Positions 1 to 12,557 are shown, numbered from the stretch's first letter. The stretch is 64,000 bases of DNA from Marsupella aquatica (GCA_973895155.1 OZ316893.1:17298001-17362000); one strand, 5' to 3'. The notes: generated from the sequence alone by a model not told the origin. Program-made: numbers and translations.

Positions 1-1248
1 GAACCTCCTTCAAGATAAGCCTGGGCTCCGTTACCACAGTTCCATCCTCCCTAATCAACAGCTTCATTGCTTCCCATGCTCGTTTCGCACCGACCATGGC
101 AAAGAAGAATTTTGTAGATTGGTCCCCTTCTCCGAGCCATTTCACCCGGGCTAATCTGCAACCTCTATTGGCCTCCTCAAATTCTGAAGCGTGCAGTGCA
201 TCCTCCATAAACACATAGTCACAGATATCAGACTCAGTCTGTGTGTCCAAAATAGCCGTTTTAAGCGCCTGCAGTTTCGCTCTTAGAAATGCCAATTCTT
301 CCTCCGCCTCCTTTGGGCGCTCCTGAAGCTCTTTGTATGTGCTTCTCAATTGCAAACTGGCCTTGGCAAAACAAAGAATAGGATCCACAAACCCTCGCCT
401 TCCCTCCCGCCAGGCCCTTTCTAGCTGATCCAAGTCCTCCTTTCGCCTAAGAAGAGCCGGATTGGCCTTAAAAAATCTTGCCTTACCTCTCTCTCCTGCT
501 GAACCGGTCCCCATCAGCCAAATCTTGAGCAAGACCGGGTCATGATCCAAGAGAGCCGATCCTCCATCATGCCGCAGCTCCACAAGTTCCCCCAGCCACC
601 AACCATTGCCACTGATGTAATACCGATCAAGACGGGATTGTCTCCATGCCCCATTCCACAATCTTTGCCAGGTAAATCTCGCCCCCACTGCCCCACCTTT
701 AAGTATAAATGCATTTTCCAAGTCAAATCAAACTTTAGAAATCGCCAAAACTCAGCCTCCCGGCCCCCAATGAGAGATGAGCTGCCCATTGCATCCTCCC
801 TAAGTTCAGTCATGTTAAAATCCCCACAAAATATCCAATTCACGGCGGGTAGCCCACACTTGAGGTCGTACCACAACACAACTCGCTCTTGAGCTGAATT
901 AGGAGCATAAATTGACACCAAACCCATCATACCTCCCTCTGTCTCCAATATCACCCAAACTGCTCTTCCCCGTTCCAGTTGCCCCGATTCCACCACCTTC
1001 AAATTTGGGTGTACCAGAAGAGCAGTGCCTCCCCTACCTTCGTCAGGTGCCGCAGACAAAAATTGGTAAGTTGGGAGGATGGCTCTCAAAGCCATGTCAA
1101 GCCAAAATTGTTTGGCTTTCACCTCTTGGAGCGCCAAAACACTTAATGGTGCCCGCACTGATTTGACCTAGTGCTTAACTACATGTTTCCGATTTGTCTC
1201 ACATAACCCGCACACATTCCACAACGCAATTGAAAGCAGCTCACCCAT
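1..1248 (-). pseudogene. LINE-A ORF2, endonuclease part (5' portion only)
   Basis: ORF2 starts at the ATG at 1248-1246; the first residues (MGELLSIALWNVCGLCETNR) match the start of LINE-B ORF2. The apurinic-like endonuclease domain (EEP fold) that nicks target DNA follows, with the motifs LALQEVK, SIYAPN, CGDFNMTE, SRLDRYY and DHDP. Two lesions show: an in-frame TAG at 1170-1168, where LINE-B has Trp, and a frameshift near 725, just after the FLKFDL segment. Past the frameshift the match to LINE-B continues through the linker, including the VKWLGEGD segment, to base 1. The reverse transcriptase would lie beyond the left edge. Confidence 0.88.
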
Positions 1249-1429
1249 CCTGCCCCCCAACTCACTCCGTTGGGCCCACTTCCCTCTCAAGTGCCAATCT
1301 TTTAAATACGAGCACATCGCCCTGAGGACATCTCGGTATCCGATAAACCTTTGGGGCTGCTAGATACCAGAACCACAGGGTTCAGTTGAAGCAAGCCCCC
1401 TGGTTAAACGCAAGGATCCCCCGCTTTAC

Positions 1430-3429
1430 TCCCCCCCCCTCTCCCATCTTTCAACTCGCTCCAAGCTCTTGTGACCCTCGAGACGTCTGTCCCCGCCTCC
1501 TGCGTCAGACAAACATCCACGTGAGAAGCTCAGGGAACATTGTTTTTTGGATTTGCCTTTGATTTTGTCCTTTGTAGCCAAGGGAGGAGTTCAAAGTTCC
1601 TGTTTTTATGCTCGCGCCTTAAGTTTGCTATTGGAGATGTAAGTCTCATATTCTGACATCTCGGCGTCAGAATCCCCATGGTATGAGAATGCTTTGCCCC
1701 CTGCCTCCCCGCCAATAGAGTCCAAGACCTGGAGCTGTCAATAGAGTCCAAGACCCGGAGCTGTCCCGCGTTCCCCAACAACTCTCTCACCGGGGGAGCA
1801 TAACTCATAGCATGCACATCAAGCCTTGACCCAACTTGGCCTGACTCACTCCGACAAGCAAGCGGATAAGCCACCACCACTAGATCCGCCACTACAGTCC
1901 CAACCACCATCGGAGGAAGCAAGTCCACTTTTGTCATCGTTATCATGCCAGCAATCGCCTTGTTGGTCTTAGGAATCAATTGTTGAGAGAAAGAGGCCAA
2001 AATCCGTTAATTGATCTGATTGTTCTCTGTGATCAGACGCTCAATCTCAAGCTCAATCTGCACCATATCGGCCTCCACAGCATTTGTAAGAGTATTGTCC
2101 TTCAACAAAGCTCTAGCCTCTCTGAACTCTTCTCTGGCCTTGGCATTATCCAGAGCCTGTTGCACCTCCTCAGCATCCACCTCGGAGTGGCGTTCGTTAT
2201 CCTTCTTCATCAGGAATCTCATCTTCAAGTACCTCTGGCACCTCCTTTACAACTTCCTCATTGCAGTTCCGAGCCAGATGACCCTTCTTGTTGCATTTAT
2301 AGCAATGATAAGGGATATTACAAAAGGTCACAGGTTGCCATATCACAATATCCTCCCGAATTCTCACTCTCACACTAGCCGGAACCTCCCTATCCGTGTC
2401 CCAAAGAATGCAAGCACGATCATGGGGGAAGGAGCTAAATTGATCTCCCTGGATATAATATAGTAGAGTTCCAAGAGTGCTCACAATCTGTCTCCTGCAT
2501 CCCTCCAGAGCAAGATCCCGAATGGGAAGCTCAATCCAGACCGGCAGCTTGGTAAATGTCTCATTTTTAATATCGAAGGAGGGGTCCCACGGGAAAGTGT
2601 ACACATATCGCCGGTCCATAAACCAGGGAGCCAAATTAAGCGCCATGTCCCTATGATCAGGATGCTCAAAGACAATCATATAGAATCCCTTTCCAACAAA
2701 TTTAACTTGGAGAACCAGCCAGTTCCCTTGGCTCATCATCTCCTCCACCCAATCTCAAAATACCTGCAGTAGTGGCAGTCTATCTGTGAAGAAGCACAAC
2801 ATTGCACAATTATACAGTTGTTTGACATTCAGCAAAGCTTCCGTCATGTTGCATTCTAATGTTGTGTACAGCTTCTTATCAAGGTTCCTCTTGGATCGTA
2901 GAGCAATGTTCTTTAGAATTCTCACACAAGCTTCAGATGTCTCCTCCACCGCTAGCTCCGGCCTCTCTTCCTGCTCCACTCCCCGCAATCCTTCATCTCT
3001 CCTTCTAGCACTCAAATTTGCTTTGTTATGCCCCCCTTCCAACTGTGTTCTCCCTTGCTCCAAATTCTCCACCTCCATCTGATCCCCCCATGCTTGCAGC
3101 GCTTGCGAGTCCCCAATAACTTTGCTCCCGTTGTCTACAATGCCTTCACCCCCCCTTAGCGGGATTTCCCTCCTTTCCTCGTCACCCCAACGAGCATCTT
3201 GCGTAGAGTAGCGATTCCCCTGTCTCCCCTGCCCAATGCCCGATTGCTCCCAGGCATGTCTGTCCCCGGACACGCGAAGGGTGCCACACTGCAATTCCGC
3301 AAGCAGGTCCACAGGATGCTCCCCACGCTCCAGCAATGCTCTACCATGCGTATTAAGGCGACCCCCCCCCCGAGAACCTCTAACACGAACCAGAGGCTCC
3401 ACAATGCCATAGTAGTCCATCACTTCCAC
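1430..3429 (-). pseudogene. LINE-A ORF1, zinc-knuckle nucleic-acid-binding protein, broken
   Basis: The N-terminal part (3429-2758) is low-complexity and Gly/Arg-rich. An in-frame TGA at 2757-2755 separates it from the core domain (2754-2197). The core has the plant LINE ORF1 pattern: a DUF4283-like region (VKFVGKGFYMIVF, FPWDPSFD, PVWIELP, HDRACILWDT) and one CCHC zinc knuckle, CYKCNKKGHLARNC. A frameshift near 2200 moves the frame to an acidic helix-rich stretch (2228-2007). Further frameshifts lead to a tail ending near 1430, whose SEYETYIS segment matches SEYEGFIS in LINE-B ORF1. Such proteins coat LINE RNA in the retrotransposition complex. The closest comparison is LINE-B ORF1 in this window. 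Confidence 0.85.
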
Positions 3430-3450
3430 CTCTCACCCATCAATCCCGAT

Positions 3451-4630
3451 TGAGCAACAACAGAAATGCAACCAGGTTTACATATGTTCAAACTTGCCAG
3501 ACTTACCTTTTGCGAGCAGTGGGCGGCCAAACAGTATCCTTCCCCCTGCTGCCTTTCTTCCCGTGTGCCGCAGTGAATTGCTCAACCACGATAACAGTGT
3601 ATCCTAGTGTGGCAGCCCACAATATTCCTATTACTCAATCCTCCCTCCTCCTCTCTATCACCCTCATGGTTAGCAGCCAAGATCCATGCCCATAGCCCAG
3701 CACCAAGTAATGGCTTAACCTTCTCCCCCGCGGTACCGCTTCTCCCTGATTCCTCAACCAATCCGTCCCGCAAAAAATTCCATGGAGCAATGACAATGCT
3801 TCATCGCATCATCTTGAACCGACAACAATCTCCCCTCCTTATTAGAACCCCCCTCAAGTCCGTGCCCGTGCTCGTAATGAGTAATCCTAACCACGCACTG
3901 CCCGTGCTCGTAATGAGTAATCCTAACCACGCACTGCCCGTGCTCCTTTGAATTCTTGGATTCGCGTAAACCACTAGCGACCATCATGTTGTCCGTCATG
4001 ATCAAGCAGAGTAAGCCTCTTCCATGGATATGACATGCTTTATGACGATTATTGAGGAATACACCAAAGGGGTAATCCACAGGAGTCCTAGTGCAGCACC
4101 CCAGAGCCCCACGCATCAATGACCTCCTCTAGACCGCATCCTTTTGCATAGCAAAGGCGAGGCAGCAAGCATCCGGCCTTCCTTGCCACATCTTGTCCTA
4201 TCTTGCTCAAACTATCCTCCGCTCAAACTCTCCTCCGATGTGATTCCAATGCAATGCCACCGCCAATAATTGCCACTGAGGGAGAATTGTTTCCGCACCA
4301 CCCCAATTAACAGAGCCCAGTCCCCCCAAGTCTGATTCCATAGACATCGACGCACGGTCGCCTCCTCAATCAACCCTAAATCCTCAGACCCCGCTCAAGA
4401 GCGGATCCCCAACATGGCGATGTTGAGAGCACGCCAAAACAACCTCATTCAAGAGCTGGTGTGCCTCACATTCCACTCCACTCCCCTCGAGAATCAATGC
4501 CCGCACTCGGTCCAACATGGAAGGGTCCAAACCTCTCAAGAGAGAGCACAAGTCAGTGCCGCCCTAGCGCCTTCCAAGCTTCTGTCAGTTCCCCTTTAAG
4601 TGTGTTTTTGGTTCTTCATGAAAAACTACA
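3451..4630. other. No recognisable gene; possible LINE-A 5' leader and degraded DNA
   Basis: This stretch lies upstream of LINE-A ORF1, so part of it may be the LINE 5' untranslated region, but no boundary or duplication marks its end. Short open frames exist on both strands, but none carries a domain I recognise. The only structured feature is the 36-bp tandem repeat at 3864-3945. Confidence 0.5.
3864..3945. repeat. 36-bp tandem repeat, 2.3 copies
   Basis: Two identical 36-bp units (3864-3899 and 3900-3935) are followed by the first 10 bases of a third. Because the unit is a multiple of three, the plus-strand frame repeats a 12-residue peptide, but no real gene is evident. It looks like a simple local duplication. 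Confidence 0.9.
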
Positions 4631-4639
4631 GGATGTTCC

Positions 4640-6100
4640 CTAGGTCATCAACTAAAGATGCATCAGATGGATGTCGTAACAACATACTTATATGGATTAC
4701 TGGATACTACCATATACATGAAAGCACCCCCAAAATTAATAAAGAGATAGACATACCAAATTCAGGGGGAGCATAAGACAAAGCAAAACCCATCAACATC
4801 CACATCTCTACCTTATACCACAAAAAGACCCTAGGAAGGGAAAACAGGGCATTGTGGACCTATAGTCCATCAAACAGCATGGAGTGGACCTATTGTCCTT
4901 CCTAAGAGCGGACCTATTGTCCCTCCAATACATAAATCCATGCCTCTGGCCAAGGATGGATATGCTGTCCAGATCATGAGATCCTTATATGGACTAAAGC
5001 AAAGCAAAAGAATATGGTATCAGAGATTTAGAGATGAAATGTTGAATATGGATTTTACTAATGAAGATATTGCTCCTTGTTTATTCATTAAAAAACACGA
5101 TGAGGAATTTTTAATAATCGCCATCTATGTAGATGACATCAACCTATTTGGACACCTAAACTTATTACAACACACCATCAAGATACTAAACCGTGTATTT
5201 GAGATGAAAGACTTAGGCCAAACCCACTATTGTTTGGGCCTACAGTTCGAACACCTACCTGATGGTATACTTTTACACTAGAGCACTTACACTACAAAAA
5301 TCCTCAAACAATTCAACATGGACAAGGCGCATCCTCTAACTTCTCCTATGGAAGTACGATCTCTAGACAAAGACAAGGATGCATTCAGGAAGAGAAAAGA
5401 AAATGAACCACTACTCGGTCCTGAAAAAGCATACTTATCAGCAATAGGAGCACTCATGTTCCTAGCCAACCAGACACGACCAGACATTTCTTTTGCAGTA
5501 AACCTACTAGCTAGACACAGTGCACAACCTACCATACGCCACTAGAATGGCATAAAAAGAATAATGTGTTACCTTCAAGGGACTATTGATATGGGACTAT
5601 ATTTCCCTAATAACACTAATAAGACCTTAATAGGCTACATGGACGCCGGATATTTATCAGACCCAAACGACGCTAAATCAGACTGGTTACGTATTTTTAT
5701 ATCATACTACAGCCATTTCCTGGAAAAGCACTAAACAAACACTAACATGCACTTCATCTAACCATGCCAAGATTATTGCATTATATGAAGCTAGCAGAGA
5801 GTGTATTTGGCTAAGAAGAGTAATCGACCATATTAATACAAACTGCGGCCTACCAGCACTAACCAAACCTACTACACTATTTGAAGACAATCAAGCATGT
5901 GTTGAGCAGGTCTCGAAAGGATTCATCAAAGGAGACCGCATCAAGCATATCGCACCAAAATTCTTCTTCACCCACGAACAACAAGGAGACACCATTCAAG
6001 TGAAGATGATTGCGAGCAGATTTATTCACAAAAGCCTTGACTCCAGCACTTCATACTATTCATTGTCAAGGCATAGGCTTACGCGGACTATCAAAACTTA
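4640..6100 (+). pseudogene. Copia-B pol remnant: reverse transcriptase and RNase H
   Basis: The first recognisable block (about 4655-4760) contains MDVVTTYLYG, the start of the copia reverse transcriptase. A stop and a disrupted stretch follow, then 4940-5281 with SLYGLKQSKRIWYQRF and the catalytic IYVDDINLFG (canonical YVDD). A TAG at about 5279-5281 interrupts the frame; 5318-5545 carries LANQTRPDISFAVNLLARHS. Beyond 5545, broken frames hold the RNase H half, with blocks matching GYLSDP, EDNQAC and the KHI-P-K-FFTHEQQG region of Copia-A. Multiple stops and frameshifts make it non-functional. Confidence 0.85.
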
Positions 6101-6310
6101 GAGATTAAAAATAATACTTAACTCTAGATAGCCATAAACTTTTGTACTCTTATTTGTAAAGGTGGTTGTACTCTCTCCCTCGTAGGAGTATGAGGCTTTT
6201 AATGAGGCAACACCTCCATAAGAACAAAGTACAAAACATAAGACTTTTGTTGGAGGACTTAACTAGTATAAAGTTGCTTGCATTACTCCCATAATACAAT
6301 CAAGGGGGAG

Positions 6311-6512
6311 TGTTATGACACCATAGTTAAATCCCAACCTAACCATGGTTGGAAACCTTGTAACCCTTCACACCATATATATATACATTTGAGGGAGAAG
6401 TTGGATACAGTTGGAGATTATTACACAACATGTTACAATTAATTAGGAGAGCCCCCAATTCTTTTGTATTCTTGTCTTATTATAGCTCACTTTTTTGAAT
6501 CTCACTACATCA
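6311..6512 (+). repeat. Copia-B 3' LTR (right end approximate)
   Basis: It begins TGTTATGACA directly after the polypurine tract and contains a TATA-like run (CATATATATATACAT, near 6386). The end is uncertain since there is no second LTR copy; TCACTACA at 6502-6509 or a CA a few bases later are candidates. Confidence 0.65.
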
Positions 6513-6981
6513 ATGGATAGCTTGATGACTTGGGTTAGGGCTTGTCTCTTGATCTCCCCTACTTTGACGGTTGCTTTTAAGCCTGTTGTCAATTGCTTCC
6601 TGAGGGGTTGGGAGTCCTCTCATTGCCTCACAGGTTGCCACCTCCAGTTTCACTCTGTTGCTGGAAAAAATCCCGACATACCTCTCAATTGACCAACCTA
6701 ATCTTCTTTTGGCATGATAGTTGATAGAGATTTACTCAGTGCTTGTAGAAGGTTTATTATCTCAAGGACAATCCTCACCTTGGCAGACCTAGCAAACCAT
6801 GTGAAAGGGATAATAACCATTGAACAAATTCATGGGATGCCTTGATTGACCAGGAACGCAGTTGAGCATTTGACACCACTACTCATACTATAACTCACTG
6901 ATTTATAATCACTTCCAGCCCAGGGGCCCACTGACAGGAAAGTTGCATAAGTCTAATGGGTGAGGATGGAAATGGCACAAG
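6513..6981. other. No gene seen
   Basis: Short open frames with no recognisable domain and no clear repeats. I cannot assign this stretch to an element. Confidence 0.5.
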
Positions 6982-6989
6982 GTAGAAAT

Positions 6990-7349
6990 GGGGTATTTAC
7001 AAACGACAGGAAATAGGAAACAGTAACAGGAAAGTGGGTGGTAATTTTTTTGGATTTTTTTTTGGATTTTTTTTGGATTTTTTTTTGGAAAATGTTTTTT
7101 TGGGGAAAAAAAGTTTTTTTGTTTTGGTTTGTCATCATCATATTGCTAGCGCCCGGAGCTAACAATAGCAGCGCTTGGCGCTCGCAAAAAAAACCCATGA
7201 TTTTAATTATTTTGAAAAATAAGATTTTAAATGGTACATTTTTAGATCGTGTTTTTTACTGGTAATAGTAAAATTTTCCTGGTAACAGGAAACTTTTTGC
7301 TGGTACCAGTAATCATGTTTTCCTGTTTCCTGTCTCGGTGGTGATGCCC
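6990..7349. mobile_element. Possible MITE-like element with 8-bp target duplication
   Basis: The 8-bp word GTAGAAAT occurs at 6982-6989 and again at 7350-7357, flanking 360 bp. Inside, the left end has GACAGGAAATAGGAAACAG and the right end has the inverse of GACAGGAAACAGGAAAAC, so the subterminal regions are imperfect inverted repeats; the outermost bases are GGG/CCC. An 8-bp duplication is what hAT-type DNA transposons leave. The core is a poly(T)/GGA low-complexity stretch (7048-7120) with no coding potential. An 8-bp match can occur by chance, so this is tentative. Confidence 0.5.
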
Positions 7350-7357
7350 GTAGAAAT

Positions 7358-8690
7358 GAGGATGGAACCTTTCAACCAAAATGTGGGCCACAATATTGCA
7401 CCAGCAACTCCCACTGCAAAACTCAACCATGGGTGGTTCTCTTGTGATTCTCACTTGATCTAAAGGAGCTGTTGGATTCATGGGAAGGTTGGTCTTCTCC
7501 TAGTGTTAAACAATAAACTGGATTTTGGAAGGTGATCTATGCTAGGTTGTGCTCCAATTTGCAATTGTGAGTGGGATGTGAGTGATGGTCTATGCATTGC
7601 CTGCCAATGGAACATTGTAACGATCAAACAGATGTTTTATGACTGCCCACAAATTACACCCCACTATCCTAAACTTGAACACATTGCAGAGGGCAACCTA
7701 CTCAACAAAGCAATGTTCAGGATACTCAAATCATCACACTTATTCATTACCTGAAAAATTTAGTCACATCATTTTTGCTTTGCTTCCGTAATAATTTGAA
7801 ATTTGTCTTTACAGATTAACACACGATACTTCATAAAGCTCATCCACAATTCTCCTTTTCTCCCTGAACTATTCTATCATCCAAGCGTTCAAGAATCTCC
7901 ACTCAATAGCCTTCGTGTACATCTCACAAGTTTCTCCCAAATTCATCACTTTGTAGCCTCAACTCAATCTTTTCAGACCTACACATTCTCCTTTCTCAAA
8001 TTGACACAACTACATTATAAGGTGCATTTACGTAGAAGATGAAGATGCTAAGCCCGACGTCTCCTTGCCGCTACAGAAAGTTGTAAACAACAACATGAAT
8101 GAGGGCATGCTATGTACAAAGTCACAAAGATTACACTTAATGTTGTTCTATCAATTATTACATATGATTAGAAATACCAACCTATTCACTAAAAGTGTAT
8201 TTTCTTTTGTTCACAAATCAGTACTGAAATGTACACTTTAAGACGCCCAAATGTATACTTTATAGGCCAAATCATATCAGTAAATATATTAATCAATAAT
8301 ACATATTATATTATTTATTAGTTCAAAAAGAACAGTAGGATAGAGATCATACTTATAAAAGAAATTCAGCACAAAGAACCCCAAGGACCATTGATAATGT
8401 GTGAACAAAATGACTTAACTCCAAATTAATAGATTATAAACTAGTGTACAATTATCTCCAAACTTACAATGAACATAGAGTCATTTCTACTATCTAAGGG
8501 GCTGAACATGAGTCAGATCTCTAAACAAAGTGCTCGTTACAATGTGTATTTGAGGACATAACCCTGTCTCCTTTACTATCTACCCTATTGTCATGGTTGC
8601 AACTCCCTTTAATTATTTGTTGGGGAGCTGAAACTTGGTGGTGTTGTTCCTATTGACTATAATCTCCTGCAAAAAGTGTTTGGGGTTTTC
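7358..8690. other. AT-rich DNA without a recognised gene
   Basis: The longest frames are under 80 codons and show no family signature. The composition is AT-rich and similar to the decayed transposon region that follows. Confidence 0.5.
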
Positions 8691-8692
8691 TC

Positions 8693-10470
8693 TCACGGAC
8701 TTGAATATTCCCATCCTAAAAATGATTTAGGAAGTGAGGTGACAAGTGCATTGTCAAGTTTCACCTCAAAACGTAAGCTACATATATGGTGCTTCAAGAT
8801 CCAAGGAATCTCATTGCTATTGAGGTCCAACACACTATGCATGAACTGTGACTTACAAATTTTTGTTGTACATCTCTTACTAAGTTGATCATAAGTAATC
8901 TCAGTTTTTGCCCTATCTTTCTTTATGTGCAATGGAGAGTTGAGAAGACTTCTGATAACATTGAATGTCACTTGCATGTGATAGTTTCTCAAGACATGGC
9001 CAAAGAATTGCTAGAAGAAATTATCTCCACGATTGGTATGTGTGTAGGGCACTGGAAATAGTCTACGATCCGGTCATGTCTGGGTTGGCAATCCCTTAAG
9101 CGGGGAGTCATCCACAAGGAGGGTGTTGGTTTCATCATATAGATTTCCAAATGCACTCTCACTCCATACCACCCAAAATCCTCCAGTAGCCAATTTGCCT
9201 TTCCGTTTGTAATGTCACCCCTTTGAATGCTTGTGTCAAAGGCTTCCACTTGTGTGAATACAAACTTATGTTTCAACGAACCGCTCCTCAACAGTGGAAC
9301 ATCATGCTCAACATTGTCACTATTTGCAGTATCCCAGTACATGTCCAAATTGCAATGTCAAACCGGTCAAAAACCAACTTTAGAAACTCATGGAGCCCTG
9401 GCCTTTCTGTATAAATGTGATTAATTCCATTTTTTATATCTCAACAATGCACTTCACTTGGGGTCACAACGTTTTTGGACTTTCCCTTGCTTTGGAATTC
9501 AACAGAATTCCAAAGTATTTTGTTATTCCAAAGTATTTTGTTAAGATCCAAAATCAACAATTTTTACTTGATAGAACAAGGTCCCTATTCTGCAAGTGAA
9601 ACAAATACCAATCTTAGAGAAAAAACCACATTTGAAATTTGGATAGGGATCGTCTCAACCACAAAGAAAATCTACATACTATATTCATTGAGAAACCGCA
9701 AAGAGAGCAGATGGATAATACTAATGCTCTAATTGTTCTACGTGTTTTGTTAGGCTTGAAGTATAATTATACTACATCATATCAAATTTGTAAGGTCACA
9801 TGGCTAAATTGTAACCCCTGGCTAACAATGAGATCCATATTCATCAATCGAGATAGCATCACCAAGTTCTTGTTGGATCTCAAAATTTACATTGGAGGTA
9901 CTCTCCTCTACCCAATAAGGTGCAGACCAGATTGGAGTTATCAATCCCAATTCTTCACTCCTAGAAGCTAGATCTTTTACGTGCTTTTTGTACGAGTCAT
10001 TGTTCAAATTTGATTGAGCAACATCCAATGGTACTAACTGTGGTTCCTACATCTGGTCAAATTTTCCACACGAAACATTGGCAATCATACTCAAATGACT
10101 TATATCCAGTTGATCCTACTCTCTTCCCTTTCTTTTTCTAGACCAGAAGGATAATGGGACTTCTTGATTATGACTGAACAAACACCAATTTGTCATCAAA
10201 AGCATAAAAGAGTATCAAGACAATTGAAGCACATGCCTGGTTGTCAGCAGTTGTCGATGTACTTGCTTCATTGACAAAAATATTGGGTATTTGGATGGTC
10301 TTTGGTCTCAATCCCAATGTGTTGGCTTCATTGGACTCACCATGCCTCTCTACACCTTCATTGACAAGGTTGTTTGAAGAAAGTTTTTCAACCCAATTGC
10401 TTCCCAGCAAAGGTCAGTTGTTGTTGTCAGATGTAAATAATGTTAAAAACAAAGAGGCGAAAGAAAGATG
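8693..10470 (-). pseudogene. Decayed ORF fragments, minus strand, unrecognised
   Basis: Several minus-strand frames (8693-8992, 8989-9348, 9822-10028, 10168-10410) have ordinary protein-like composition, for example the LLEDFGWYGVRVHLEIYD-type segment near 9150. They are broken by stops and shifts. They lie 3' of the Plavaka-like fragment at 11.1-12.4 kb on the same strand, so they may be a second gene of the same element. I cannot name a function. Confidence 0.35.
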
Positions 10471-11099
10471 AGGTGCAATAACAAAGAAAACCAAGACAAT
10501 CTACATATCAGTACCAACGTACCCTGATATACCCCAAGGCAATCAAGTAAAGAAGAAACACCTGTCTTGTCTTGTCTCGTCTTGTTTGGTCTTAGTTGAA
10601 GAATTCCATTCTTCGCTACTGGAATTAGTATATAGTTTCTTCAATGGATTAAAGACTAGGTCTCCATGTAGTGTCTGAACAAAGAGATGTTGGTGTCAGC
10701 CAATGGATTATAAAGCTCCTTCAAAAAAATTGTGAGACACCTACAAATCATGCACAGACTGGTAAAAGCAGAGCAAGATTGTTACTCACTGTAGACAAAG
10801 GAGTGCTAGATGAAAACATGATTGGCCTTAAGAGATTCATGGACATGTATTCCCGGACTACTAGTCAACAACAAACCCTCAAGAAATGTAGACATTTGGG
10901 AACCAAGAACTGACTTGCATGCAGTGCATGTTACACCATTAAAGTTTGAATCTATTTTCGAAATATGTGCCAACTTGAGCAAAATTAGGGACAACATGAA
11001 TCACTTTAGCAATGTTTGCTACATCCACATTCAACAATATAAGGCACTTTGGATATTCTGTAAAGTGCTTTCCTGCTTGTAGAGTCTGTCATGCCTTCA

Positions 11100-12400
11100 T
11101 CAACCCACTGGAGTTTTGCAGTGCAGTAACTTCCAATCTTCATCCCTTGGCAGCTTTTCCATCATTCTAACAAATGCTAGATGCTTCATGATCTTCTTGC
11201 CACCCTTATCAATGACTTCACAAGAAATCAACAACCTCAGTTGACCATAAGATGTTACAAGATCAATGCCAGCTTCTTCCATCTGAAGAGAGACAAATCC
11301 AAAGCATTCCTTACCATGGAAACTTCTGCAGGCATGGGTGTACATTGGCCAATCTCCAAATCGGATGCCTTCCCCAACAGGCACTGCTAAGCTCTTCCAA
11401 AGTTGTATTATCTCAGGAACTGCACAGTTCTCATCATTCAAGTACATAACAAAGGCCTCTCTAAGGTGGAGTTTTATTTCTGGTTGGCATTGAAAGAGTT
11501 CACTCACTTCTGTAGGCACAAAGTCCTTGTCAATTGCATCAAGCCAACTGAATGTCAACCTTAAATCCTTTCCAGATAGAGTTATCTGTCTAGTCAATAC
11601 AGCCTGCACATAGGAAATCATAAAGCACATGCATAAGTGCTTACAAGACATTCTTTGTAAAGTGACATGATGCTCCACTGAAAGTACAAACTGAAAGTAC
11701 ATACGGGCAGTAGTGGGAGGGAGGTAAGGGGAATAGTACCCGGTCCAGTGCAATAACATCTTCATCATGCACAATTAAGTCTTCTTGACAGCTCACTTTG
11801 TCTAGTAAAATTCTAGTCCTCTGGCTATGCCTTGCTATCAATTTGCCCCATGAAATTCCTCTTATTTCTATGTTTGTATGGAACCTTCATGAGAGCAATG
11901 TGAAGATGTTCAAATATACCTGTGTCATATTCTAAAGGCAACCCGCATAGTCTAATACAATCTTTCAGGTGACTCATGGCATGTACTTTTACAATGTTGA
12001 AACTTGACTTCTGCCAAGTTTTAGTGTTTTATCATCGATCCTATTGCTTTTTTTCATTAATTGATCCATTTGATTTAAGGACCTCTCAGAATGCTGTTTA
12101 CTCTGGAATGCTAGCAAATACCAATCTATGTAGTCCACAAAAACCCCCGCAAAAACCTCAATGAGTGGATGTGGAATGACGCCAAGCAAACAAAATACCA
12201 CAACCTGCATAACAAATTTGTGCTTGAATCCATGAAAATTAGCATTGCTTTGAAAGTAACCACTTTGGGTACTCCCAGGCAATCTAAAGGAAGCATAACA
12301 ACATTCCTTGTGTATTTTCTGGTCAGAGTCTTCTATCAAGTTCTTGCATAGGTTTTTTCATAAGGCTCTAGGAAGTAGCAGCCAATCTCACAATGCCCAC
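11100..12400 (-). pseudogene. Plavaka/CACTA-like DNA transposase remnant
   Basis: Three pieces lie in order on the minus strand. The frame at 12339-11989 contains EVFAGVFVDYIDWYLLAFQSKQHSERSLNQMDQL, broken here only for length; it resembles the segment of Plavaka-type transposases where a helical region ends in SHTDETL-like residues. Next, about 11980-11830, is a block reading AMSHLKDCIRLCGLPLEYDT followed by IFEHLHIALMKVPYKHRNK, like the KLHxLxHYxxSI..G....TE..ERLHI..AK..YR..N segment of that family. Last, 11774-11100 has SFHGKECFGFV, YGQLRLLISCEV and KHLAFVR, similar to the C-terminal domain. Stops and frameshifts separate the pieces. The family match is from memory of motif patterns. Confidence 0.5.
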
Positions 12401-12557
12401 CACCAGAGTCTTGAATACACCTAGTACGGACTAATGAAGACCGTCTAATTGTATGCATCAATAGGGATTTCCATATAGCAAATCACCTCCACAAAATCCC
12501 CATAGAGCACATTGAAAGACATCACAAGGAAAAAAATCACTCATAGTTGACACAAAC

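Larger units (their letters stand above)
1..3450 (-). mobile_element. LINE-A: old non-LTR retrotransposon, cut by the left window edge
   Basis: Read on the minus strand, this is an L1-type plant LINE: ORF1 (about 3429 to 1430) followed by ORF2 (from 1248 off the window edge). Both ORFs align along their length with LINE-B at 39.7-48.9 kb, which is the better-preserved relative. LINE-A has several frameshifts and stops, so it is clearly inactive and older than LINE-B. The reverse transcriptase and the poly(A) tail would lie outside the window. The 5' end is not defined; I see no target-site duplication because the 3' end is missing. Confidence 0.9.
4640..6512 (+). mobile_element. Copia-B: 5'-truncated, decayed Ty1/copia element
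   Basis: Sequence from the middle of reverse transcriptase through RNase H is followed by a 3' region, a polypurine tract AAGGGGGAG (6302-6310) and one LTR starting TGTTATGACA at 6311. The coding part is a close relative of Copia-A (17.4-23.3 kb) with matching segments in the same order, so this is a remnant of the same lineage. The 5' LTR, gag, protease and integrase are absent. Confidence 0.85.

Noticed and set aside
1530-2000. Minus-strand 156-codon frame between the LINE-A ORFs
   Set aside because: The frame that matches LINE-B ORF1 here is a different one (with the SEYETYIS segment), so this frame is a shadow.
7030-7130. Poly(T)/GGA stretch as a frame rich in Phe and Trp (7038-7265)
   Set aside because: Low-complexity DNA; the peptide has no plausible fold or family.
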